Below the pieces are notes generated by a model that was not told the DNA's origin, did not search any database, and saw only the letters and a program-made list of their open reading frames with translations. Shown piece by piece: positions 1 to 4,958 of a stretch of 5,547 nucleotides of DNA. Position numbers and translations under genes: made by a program. This DNA is from Pseudonocardia sp. (lineage in GTDB: Bacteria > Actinomycetota > Actinomycetes > Mycobacteriales > Pseudonocardiaceae): positions 1-5,547 of the forward strand of contig JASLAP010000011.1 of assembly GCA_030147065.1 (NCBI GenBank), read 5' to 3'. Each line of letters begins with the position of its first letter. The first letter of the stretch is position 1.

Positions 1-72
1 CCGCGCGCCGGGCGGGGCGCCGGGAGTGTCGAGCCAGACCATCGAGCGGAGTGCCGGGAACAGCTCGCGGAA
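1..72 (-). pseudogene. Possible N-terminal fragment of a class V aminotransferase-like PLP protein (runs off left edge)
   Basis: Read leftwards from about 72, the - strand encodes FRELFPALRSMVWLDTPG followed by APPGAR. This resembles the N-terminus of actinobacterial class V aminotransferase / cysteine-desulfurase-like proteins, in which a short helix (FPxL) is followed by a xWLDTPxxPPGA turn. The frame stays open upstream to 324, but I find no ATG, GTG or TTG just ahead of the FRELF stretch. The only nearby ATG (42-40) would remove that stretch and has no good ribosome binding site. The gene therefore looks as if it has lost its start; a rare start codon or a chance resemblance are the alternatives. 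Only about 24 residues are visible, so the family call is tentative and the catalytic domain lies outside the window. Confidence 0.3.
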
Positions 73-430
73 CCGCGCCGGAGCGATCGCGGTGCCGCTG
101 TGGCCGACGACGAGGCCGGCGCCCTCTCCCAGCAGCAGCTCGGCCGGCGGCTCGGAGTGCCGCCGAGTCGCGTCGTCGGGCTGGTGGACGGCCTCGAAGC
201 CGAAGGGCTCGTCACCCGCCGCACCACTGCGGACCGCCGGGTCCACGCCGTCGAGCTCACCGGACCCGGGCGCGCTCACCTCGACGAACTCCTCCGCGAG
301 GCGCAGGGGCCTTGGAGACCCGGCTCACCGCCGGCCTCGACGACGCCGACCAGGAACACCTTCAGACCTGCTCGGTCGGGTCGCGTCCAATCTCGGCGAT
401 GCCCAGGCCGGCAAGCTGCGGATCTGGTGA
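70..430 (+). pseudogene. Decayed MarR-family transcriptional regulator, frameshifted
   Basis: From about 94 to 306 the first + frame reads a MarR winged helix: ADDEAGALSQQQLGRRLGVP, then PSRVVGLVDGLEAEGLVTRR (recognition helix) and DRRVHAVELTGPGRAHLDEL (wing and start of the dimer helix). At about 305-309 the homologous reading moves to another frame (ALETRLTAGLDDADQEHL). At about 360-365 it moves again (DLLGRVASNLGDAQAG) and stops at 428-430. Put together, these pieces form a normal MarR C-terminus, so two indels within about 60 bases broke it. The N-terminal dimerisation helix (about 40-50 residues) is missing or unrecognisable, and no sound start codon is present; the GTG at 100 falls inside the domain. 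MarR proteins usually repress a divergent neighbour, which fits the leftward gene fragment here. Sequencing error could mimic the indels. The MarR assignment is firm; the inactive status is likely. Confidence 0.6.
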
Positions 431-656
431 CGGTGTGCGACCACCGGGGGTCGGGGTGCGCGCGGCGCCGATCCCGGCGGCACCCTGCCCCGCGGTGCTG
501 GTGCTCGGTGTCGCCCAGCCGGCCTCGTCACGATCTCGGGGCCGGACGACGGCCGGCGTCGGTGACCAGCTCACCATGCCGTCGCACTGCTCGCTGTCGG
601 CCGGGGCTGGCCCGTGAGCTGCACGCGGCCTTCTTCGCCCATGTCCACGAACGCGG

Positions 657-1295
657 TCATGCAGACGGCGCCGGCTCGTCGCACCGGCTGGCCCCCCTCC
701 ACCTGCGGACCGCATGGACCAGGCCGTACCCGACGATCACCGCGATGCTCGCGGCCATCGCCCAGAGCGCGACGTCACGCACCCAGGGCACGGAGGAGGC
801 GGTGTGGCCCAGCAGGACCATCCCGACCGCCCAGAGCAGCGCCCCGAGCGCGTTGGCCAGGGCGAAGCGGACCGGGTGCATCCGGCCCACCCCCGCCAGG
901 GTCGGCACGATCGCGCGGATGCCGGGGAACCAGCGGCAGATCACGATCGCGAACCAGCCGTGGCGTTCGTACATCCGTTCCGCGGCCGCCAGGAAGCGGC
1001 GGGTCGCCGCTCCGCGGCGGCGGGTCAGCCAGGCGGCGCCGAACCAGCGGCCGAGGCCGTAGCCCACCGTGTCGCCCAGCACGGCCCCGGTCCAGGCCGC
1101 CGCCGCGAGGACGGCCACCGGCACGTCGATGTGGCCACTGCCCACGAGCAGGCCCACGCCGAACAGCAGCGAGTCCGCGGGCAGGAACACGCCGACGAAC
1201 AGTCCGGACTCGACGACCAGCAGCCCCAGCACCAGCAGGCAGACGGCCGGTCCCGGGTACGCGAGCAGATCCGGCACCGGCGCCTCAGCTCCCAC
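657..1295 (-). CDS. DedA/VTT-family (SNARE-associated) inner-membrane protein
   Basis: This 212-residue polytopic protein belongs to the DedA family, whose members are proposed to scramble or recycle lipids such as undecaprenyl phosphate and to support membrane homeostasis. Visible features in order: a first hydrophobic segment (11-28) leading into ESGLFVGVFLPADSLLF (29-45); the conserved block GAVLGDTVGYGLGRWFG (70-86, with G74 D75, Y79 and G82 R83); the signature RWFPGIRAIVPTLAG (121-135, with R121, P124, G125, R127, P131); and two more membrane spans (about 146-163 and 172-194). The length is normal for the family. The GTG at 1295 overlaps the P450 stop by 11 nt and has only a distant AGG. 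A second GTG at 1277 is preceded by TGAGGCGCCG, a better-spaced ribosome site, giving 206 residues, and may be the true start. Either way it is cotranscribed with the P450. The substrate cannot be read from sequence. Confidence 0.9.
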   Translation of the reverse strand: MGAEAPVPDLLAYPGPAVCLLVLGLLVVESGLFVGVFLPADSLLFGVGLLVGSGHIDVPVAVLAAAAWTGAVLGDTVGYGLGRWFGAAWLTRRRGAATRRFLAAAERMYERHGWFAIVICRWFPGIRAIVPTLAGVGRMHPVRFALANALGALLWAVGMVLLGHTASSVPWVRDVALWAMAASIAVIVGYGLVHAVRRWRGASRCDEPAPSA

Positions 1296-2502
1296 CGCCG
1301 TCGCGGACCTGCCGCGGCGTGAACCTCACCGGCAGTGACCGCAGCGTCGGGGACAGCCCCGGCTCCCACACCAGGTCCTCGGGCGAGCAGGCGAGCCGGA
1401 CGTCGTCCAGGCCCGTGATCACGGCCCGCAACGCGGCGTGCGCCTCCCGTCGGGCCAGCGTCGCACCCAGGCAGTGGTGCGTCCCGTGACCGAAGGAGAG
1501 GTGGCCGGCGGCCGCCGCGGGGTTCCACGTGTCGGGAGCGGGGAAACGGTCCGGGTCGCGGTTCGCCGCGGCGATGTCGGCGACGGCGGCTTCGCCCACC
1601 CCGATCCGCACCCCTCCGAGATCCACCTCCTGGGTCGCGTACCGGGCCTCCACCTGCGGGAACGGCGTCACCTGTCGCAGGCACTCCGCCACGGCCGCAT
1701 CGAGCGCCGCCGGCTCGCGGCGCAGCCGCTCGTAGCGGGCCGGCTCGGCGAGCAGCAGCGCGAGGCCGCCCGAGATCAGGTTTGCCGTGCTCTCGTACCC
1801 GCCCACCAGCAGGTCCCGCCCGAGCGCGATCAGCTCGTCCTCGGTCAACCCCGGCCCGCCGGGCTCCGCCGGCGACGGGGACGACGACGCCCGCGGTCGC
1901 GCCACCAGCTCCGCGAGCTCGGCGAGGACGCCGGTGACCGGACCCTCGGAGATCCGTTCGTCGAGGTACCGGTCCATCGCCGCGATCGCCTCCACGGTCC
2001 GCTGCCCCGCCTCCGCACCGCCCTCGATCCGGTGGACCGTCCGCACCCAGGCACCGAACCGGGTGTGGTCCCCGGACGGCAGCCCGGCGACCCGGCACAG
2101 CACCCCCACGGCGAGCGGGACCGCGAGGTCGCACACCAGGTCTGCCTGCCCGGAGCCGGAGCACCTGTCGACCAGGGTCGTCGCCAACGCGTCGATCATC
2201 GATCGGTGCGCCTCGGTGCGGCGGGCCGAGAACATCGGGGTCACCGCCCGCCGGATCCGGGTGTGCTCCGGCGGATCGAGGTGCAGCAGGGTCTCCCCGC
2301 GAGCCACCCGCACCCCGCCGCCGGGGACCGGGCCCAGGCCCGCGCCCGCCCGCAACCGGGCCACCTGCACCGGGTCCCGCACGAAGCGCGGATCCGACAG
2401 CACGGCCCGGACATCGGCGTAGCGGGTGACGACCCACCCCTCGATCCCCTCCGGCAGCATCGTCCGGCGCGGCGGACCGCAGGGGGACGGCGTGGCAACC
2501 AC
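1285..2502 (-). CDS. Cytochrome P450 (bacterial class I type)
   Basis: A 405-residue soluble haem-thiolate monooxygenase. Motifs in order: WVVTRYADVRAVLSDPRF (23-40); the C-helix HLDPPEHTRIRR (74-85); the I-helix LLVGGYESTAN (231-241); the K-helix ExxR as ECLR (273-276); the meander ANRDPDRFPAPDTW (313-326); and the cysteine loop FGHGTHHCLG (337-346), with C344 as the haem ligand. The GTG at 2502 is chosen because GAGGAGG (2508-2514) sits five bases upstream; the frame is open far beyond it but encodes nothing P450-like. Oddities are a histidine-to-tyrosine change and serine for the first threonine in the usual AGHETT, a Ser/Pro-rich linker (about 202-218), and an N-terminus some 25-30 residues shorter than typical. 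No ferredoxin or reductase gene is in the window, so electron partners must come from elsewhere. The substrate is unknown. The BlaI-type operator pair just upstream suggests inducible expression. Confidence 0.95.
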   Translation of the reverse strand: MVATPSPCGPPRRTMLPEGIEGWVVTRYADVRAVLSDPRFVRDPVQVARLRAGAGLGPVPGGGVRVARGETLLHLDPPEHTRIRRAVTPMFSARRTEAHRSMIDALATTLVDRCSGSGQADLVCDLAVPLAVGVLCRVAGLPSGDHTRFGAWVRTVHRIEGGAEAGQRTVEAIAAMDRYLDERISEGPVTGVLAELAELVARPRASSSPSPAEPGGPGLTEDELIALGRDLLVGGYESTANLISGGLALLLAEPARYERLRREPAALDAAVAECLRQVTPFPQVEARYATQEVDLGGVRIGVGEAAVADIAAANRDPDRFPAPDTWNPAAAAGHLSFGHGTHHCLGATLARREAHAALRAVITGLDDVRLACSPEDLVWEPGLSPTLRSLPVRFTPRQVRDGGGS

Positions 2503-2507
2503 AGCAA

Positions 2508-2514
2508 CCTCCTC
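2508..2514 (-). promoter_or_regulatory. Ribosome binding site of the P450 gene
   Basis: GAGGAGG on the - strand, five bases ahead of the GTG at 2502. It is the best Shine-Dalgarno match near any gene here and fixes the P450 start against the much longer open frame. Confidence 0.8.
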
Positions 2515-2523
2515 GACTCGTCT

Positions 2524-2553
2524 GCTACATAACGTAGCACTACAAGATGTAGT
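2524..2553 (-). promoter_or_regulatory. Tandem BlaI-type operator upstream of the P450
   Basis: Two dyads of 15 bp abut exactly. Read towards the P450, the outer box (2553-2539) is ACTACATCTTGTAGT, with 6-bp arms around a 3-base centre. The inner box (2538-2524) is GCTACGTTATGTAGC, with 5-bp arms. The inner edge is 21 bases from the start codon, so a bound protein would cover the promoter or the transcription start. The TACA...TGTA half-sites match what is known of BlaI/MecI-family operators, and the outer box matches 12 of 15 positions with the box upstream of the BlaI-type gene at 3447. Binding by that repressor is an inference from these matches. Confidence 0.75.
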
Positions 2554-2604
2554 AGGTCGAAGGTCGGGTACGGCGGCGGCTGCACGCCGGTCGGGCCGGT
2601 CATG

Positions 2605-2618
2605 GACCCCGCGGGGTG
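2605..2618. repeat. 14-bp palindromic repeat, copy 1
   Basis: GACCCCGCGGGGTG, containing the perfect 12-bp palindrome ACCCCGCGGGGT. It lies just after the DUF1772-like stop and about 50 bases upstream of the P450 operator pair. The same 14 bases recur at 3312-3325 near the second operator pair. It may be a binding site, a weak termination structure, or chance in G+C-rich DNA. Confidence 0.4.
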
Positions 2619-2621
2619 CGA

Positions 2622-3137
2622 TCAGCGGGTGCTCGACCGCGCCCGCTGCGCGCCGACCCAGGCCACAGCCGTGGCCACCATCCGGACCCCGTTCAGCGCG
2701 TACCAGCGGCGCAGCAGCGCTTCCCGCTCGTCGACCGAGGGGGGTTCGGCGGCGAAGAAGAGCCTGACGTTGACCGCCCGGACGATGTAGGCAGTGCTCA
2801 ACCCGGCAGTGAGCGTGCCCGCGACGGAGGCGGTCGCCCACCGCCGCTGCGCCACAGGGCCGTTCCAGCCCACGCCCAGTGCGGCTGCCGCTGCGCCGAC
2901 GGTGACCGGCCCGACCGGGAGGTAGAACCGGACCGGGCTGCCGGGGCGCAGCATGGACCCGATGGTCACGGGCTCGCCTGGGGGTACGGCCAGATCGCGC
3001 TGGCGCGCGAGCCGGTCGGGGATCTTCGCCACCGCCTCGTACAGGTTGCCGAAGAACCACTGCGCCTGGCCGAACTGGGCCACTGCGAGCAGTGTGCAGG
3101 CGAGCCGAGGGGGGCGGAACCACGGACCCCGGGTCAT
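2622..3137 (-). CDS. DUF1772-like (anthrone-oxygenase-like) integral membrane protein
   Basis: A 171-residue membrane protein with about four hydrophobic segments (roughly 12-30, 70-90, 101-119 and 149-164). Recognisable blocks are QWFFGNLYEAVAKIPDRLAR (26-45), RPGSPVRFYLPVGPVTV (64-80), YIVRAVNVRLFF (117-128) and LLRRWYALNGVRM (141-153). The small polar set (N31, E34, N123, W145, N149) resembles DUF1772 proteins, some of which are annotated as anthrone oxygenases, but I cannot assign a reaction. The ATG at 3137 overlaps the stop of a 44-codon ORF in an ATGA junction and lacks a strong ribosome site of its own, which fits translational coupling. It lies between the two BlaI-type operator regions and upstream of the P450 on the same strand, so a shared role with the P450 is plausible. 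The membrane-protein call is secure; the family name is moderately secure. Confidence 0.75.
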   Translation of the reverse strand: MTRGPWFRPPRLACTLLAVAQFGQAQWFFGNLYEAVAKIPDRLARQRDLAVPPGEPVTIGSMLRPGSPVRFYLPVGPVTVGAAAAALGVGWNGPVAQRRWATASVAGTLTAGLSTAYIVRAVNVRLFFAAEPPSVDEREALLRRWYALNGVRMVATAVAWVGAQRARSSTR

Positions 3138-3268
3138 GCCGCACCGACCGGCTTCGGCCCGGTGATGTCGGGTCGGCCCGGCGCGCCGATGGCGAGCACC
3201 ATCGGCGGCACGGTGCGGCGGAGCTCCTCTGCTGCCGTGAGCGGGTCACCCATCTCGACGGGGTTCAC
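3134..3268 (-). CDS. Possible small protein (44 aa), coupled to the DUF1772-like gene
   Basis: Reading from the GTG at 3268 gives a 44-residue peptide that begins MNPVEMGDPLTAAEELRRTV and ends KPVGAA, with a TGA at 3136-3134 that overlaps the next ATG by 4 nt. AAAGG lies 10 bases ahead of the GTG, an acceptable but long spacing. An in-frame ATG at 3253 is an alternative start. The frame is open up to the operator at 3347, but no other start codon lies in between. The peptide has an acidic amphipathic start, a short hydrophobic stretch (PPMVLAIG) and no membrane span or signal peptide. I do not recognise the family. It could be a real small protein, a leader whose translation feeds the membrane protein, or the tail of a lost gene. 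The tight junction is the main support. Confidence 0.4.
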   Translation of the reverse strand: MNPVEMGDPLTAAEELRRTVPPMVLAIGAPGRPDITGPKPVGAA

Positions 3269-3311
3269 GATGATCGGGCCTTTCGCGTCGGGCTCGGGTC
3301 CTGAGCCGGTC

Positions 3312-3325
3312 GACCCCGCGGGGTG
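3312..3325. repeat. 14-bp palindromic repeat, copy 2
   Basis: GACCCCGCGGGGTG, identical to 2605-2618. It lies 20 bases from the operator pair at 3346-3375, between the divergent BlaI-type gene and the small ORF/DUF1772 pair. Both copies lie in non-coding DNA beside the same kind of operator, which is the only reason to note it as more than a G+C-rich coincidence. Confidence 0.4.
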
Positions 3326-3345
3326 TGCCAGGGCCGTGGTCGGGT

Positions 3346-3375
3346 GCTACAACTTGTAGCGTGATCGAACGTAGC
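3346..3375 (+). promoter_or_regulatory. BlaI-type operator pair in front of the blaI-like gene
   Basis: The first box, GCTACAACTTGTAGC (3346-3360), is a perfect dyad with 7-bp arms around a central C. A weaker box abuts it (3361-3375, GTGATCGAACGTAGC), in which only the right half GTAGC is kept. The centres lie 15 bp apart (3353 and 3368), the same spacing and order (strong outer, different inner) as at 2524-2553. The position, 71 bases ahead of the chosen BlaI-type start, fits autorepression, as is usual for BlaI/MecI systems. Being between divergent genes, it could also control the leftward small ORF and DUF1772-like gene, whose start is 77 bases away. Confidence 0.75.
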
Positions 3376-3446
3376 AGGGCGGATGCCGGTGCGGCGATGA
3401 ACGCGGATCACCGGCCGTGGCTCGAGCCCTCGACGAAGGGCGACAG

Positions 3447-3854
3447 GTGAGCAGGCGCCGCGGCGAGCTCGAGCAGGATGTGATGAGCGCGCTGTGGCTG
3501 CGCAGCGAACCGGCCACCGCCCGTGACGTCCTGCGGGACATCGGCGATCCCGATCTCGCCTACAGCACGGTGAAGACCGTGCTGGAACGGCTCACCCGCA
3601 AACAGGTGGTCACCCGGGTGAGCGTCGACCGCGCCTGGCACTACACGGCGGCGGGGACGCGCGACGACTACGTGGCAGAACTGATGATGGCGGCGTTGGA
3701 ACGCAGCGGTGACCGGGACGACGCGCTGATCCGGTTCGCCCGCGCGGTCAGCCCGACGGACGCCGACGTCCTCCGCGCCGCCCTGGGCACCTCGCCCGGC
3801 CCCGGACGCACCCCCGACCACGGCCCGCCGGCCCGGGGCGGTGCCTCCTCGTGA
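3447..3854 (+). CDS. BlaI/MecI/CopY-family winged-helix repressor
   Basis: A 135-residue DNA-binding repressor of the BlaI family. The winged helix is clear: GELEQDVMSALW (6-17, first helix), EPATARDVLRDI (21-32), the recognition helix AYSTVKTVLERLTRKQVVTR (38-57) and a wing ending RAWHYTAAGTRDDYVAELM (62-80). A C-terminal helical region for dimerisation follows (about 81-113), then a Pro/Gly-rich tail. The GTG at 3447 is preferred because GAAGGG (3435-3440) lies six bases ahead and because the family begins just before the GxLE motif; a GTG at 3417 would add ten residues. The stop overlaps the M56 start (GTGA), so repressor and protease are made together. In known pairs the protease triggers cleavage of BlaI and derepression. 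The operator pair upstream and the matching pair before the P450 make those two units its likely targets. No beta-lactamase gene is in view. Confidence 0.92.
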   Translation: MSRRRGELEQDVMSALWLRSEPATARDVLRDIGDPDLAYSTVKTVLERLTRKQVVTRVSVDRAWHYTAAGTRDDYVAELMMAALERSGDRDDALIRFARAVSPTDADVLRAALGTSPGPGRTPDHGPPARGGASS

Positions 3855-4759
3855 TCTACGTCTGGCACCACCTCTGCACCGCGCTGCTCGCGGCTGCCTC
3901 CGGGGTCGTCCTGGCGCGGGCCCGCTGGACCCACCGCAGCCCGCACCTGGCGGTCCTGCTCTGGCAGGCCACCGCGCTCAGCGCGGTGACCGCGACGGTG
4001 GGGGTGCTGCTCAGCGCCGGACTGGAGCCCTACGGGCGCGGGATCGTGCCTGCCCTGAGCCAGTTCGCCGTGGACCTCGCGGTGGGCGCACCGCCCACCG
4101 GTCTCGGAGCGGCGCACGTGGCGGCGGTCGTGGCGGGGCTGCTGCTGGCGGCCTGGACCGTCGCCGTCCAGGTGGTCAGCTCCTGGCAGGCCAGGCAGCA
4201 CCGCTCCCGGCACCTGCTGCTGCTGAGCCTGGTCGCGCGCCCCGACGCGCACGGCCGGGCCATGATCCTGGACCACCCCGTGGCCGCGGCCTACTACCTG
4301 CCCGGCCCGTCCGGCTGCGTGGTGGTCAGCTCCGGGGCGCTGGAGGCGCTGACGCCGTCGCAGCTGGAGGCCGTGCTCGCGCACGAGGACGCCCATGCCC
4401 GCGAGCGTCACCACCTCGCGCTCGCGCCGTTCCGAGCGCTGCGCCGGGCAGTCCCGTGCCGGTTCACCGCCCGGATGGGGGACAGCATCGAACTGCTCGT
4501 GGAGATGTGCGCGGACGACGGCGCCGTCCGCCGCCACGGCCCGGCCCCACTGATCGCCGCGCTGCGCCGCTTCCACGCACTCGGCCCGACCCTGGTCCCG
4601 CCCGGCGCGCTCGCCGCCGCGGGGAGCACGACCGCGCAACGCATCCACCGCCTCCGCGCCGCCCGCCCCCCGCTGGGTGCGTCGCTGCGCAACCTGGTCG
4701 TCCTCGCCGCGCTCGTGGTCGCGGTCACTCCGCTCAGCCTCTTCGTCCTCCCCGCCTGA
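3851..4759 (+). CDS. M56-family membrane zinc metalloprotease (BlaR1/MecR1 protease-domain type)
   Basis: A 302-residue integral membrane protein. Hydrophobic segments lie at about 5-22, 33-54, 87-111 and 279-299. The catalytic HEDAH (178-182, within AVLAHEDAHARERHH) is the HExxH zinc motif, preceded by the M56-like stretch CVVVSSGALEALTPSQLEAV (156-175). E218, in VEMCADDGAVRR, is the probable third zinc ligand. The protein ends straight after the last span, so the extracellular penicillin-binding sensor domain of BlaR1/MecR1 is absent, as in the short M56 partners common in actinobacteria (compare the M. tuberculosis Rv1846c-Rv1845c pair). The GTG at 3851 overlaps the repressor stop by 4 nt, indicating translational coupling. 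Its role is inferred to be signal-dependent inactivation of the adjacent BlaI-type repressor. The signal is unknown and could be sensed through the short loop between spans 2 and 3. Confidence 0.9.
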   Translation: MIYVWHHLCTALLAAASGVVLARARWTHRSPHLAVLLWQATALSAVTATVGVLLSAGLEPYGRGIVPALSQFAVDLAVGAPPTGLGAAHVAAVVAGLLLAAWTVAVQVVSSWQARQHRSRHLLLLSLVARPDAHGRAMILDHPVAAAYYLPGPSGCVVVSSGALEALTPSQLEAVLAHEDAHARERHHLALAPFRALRRAVPCRFTARMGDSIELLVEMCADDGAVRRHGPAPLIAALRRFHALGPTLVPPGALAAAGSTTAQRIHRLRAARPPLGASLRNLVVLAALVVAVTPLSLFVLPA

Positions 4760-4769
4760 TCAGGGCGGG
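4751..4769 (+). terminator. Possible hairpin terminator at the end of the M56 gene
   Basis: CCCGCC (4751-4756) pairs with GGCGGG (4764-4769) around a seven-base loop that contains the stop codon TGA. There is no T-run, as is common for actinobacterial stem-only terminators. The stem is short and partly in coding sequence, so this is tentative. Confidence 0.35.
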
Positions 4770-4946
4770 TCCGTGCGACCGTCGGGGCGTCGAGGCGATC
4801 CCCGCGGGCCCGGCCGACAACGATCGTCACCGCGCGGTCGGCACCCGCCCGGTGCCCGCACGGCGCGAACGCGCCGTCCTGCCCACGATCGTCCAGCGAG
4901 CCGCGCTCCCCGGATGCGGACCGCATCGCCTGGCATCGAGTGCGTC

Positions 4947-4952
4947 TAGGGT
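4947..4952 (+). promoter_or_regulatory. Leaderless promoter -10 element (TAGGGT)
   Basis: TAGGGT matches the actinobacterial -10 pattern TANNNT and ends six bases before the GTG at 4959. Transcription would then begin at or next to the start codon. I see no convincing -35 hexamer. The overlapping AGGG (4948-4951) could instead serve as a ribosome site with a seven-base spacer. Confidence 0.5.
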
Positions 4953-4958
4953 CCTCGC

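Noticed and set aside
431..656. Possible gene remnant between the MarR remnant and DedA
   Set aside because: I read all frames and found no recognisable motif. Short open stretches here are what G+C-rich DNA gives by chance.
614..1489. Long + strand frames (100-1062 tail, 614-1489) across the DedA region
   Set aside because: They are Arg/Pro-rich shadows antisense to DedA and the P450 C-terminus. Only 100-306 of the first carries real (MarR) similarity.
1025..2437. Long - strand frame of 470 codons inside the P450
   Set aside because: Arg/Gly/Pro-rich shadow of the P450 in another frame, with no motifs.
2606..2617. ACCCCGCGGGGT as a terminator of the DUF1772-like gene
   Set aside because: It is a loopless palindrome whose hairpin would have only about four pairs and no T-run. 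A duplicate at 3313-3324 is not at a gene end.
1285..3249. A 654-residue reading of the P450 frame starting at 3249
   Set aside because: The added ~250 residues have no family resemblance and run antisense through the DUF1772-like gene and operator. GAGGAGG next to GTG 2502 gives a normal 405-residue P450.
3417..3446. Upstream GTG (3417) as the repressor start
   Set aside because: It would add ten residues not typical of BlaI proteins. The GTG at 3447 has a well-spaced GAAGGG.
3668..4648. 326-codon - strand frame opposite the M56 gene
   Set aside because: Composition is typical of antisense G+C-rich DNA, and the opposite strand carries a clear HExxH protease.
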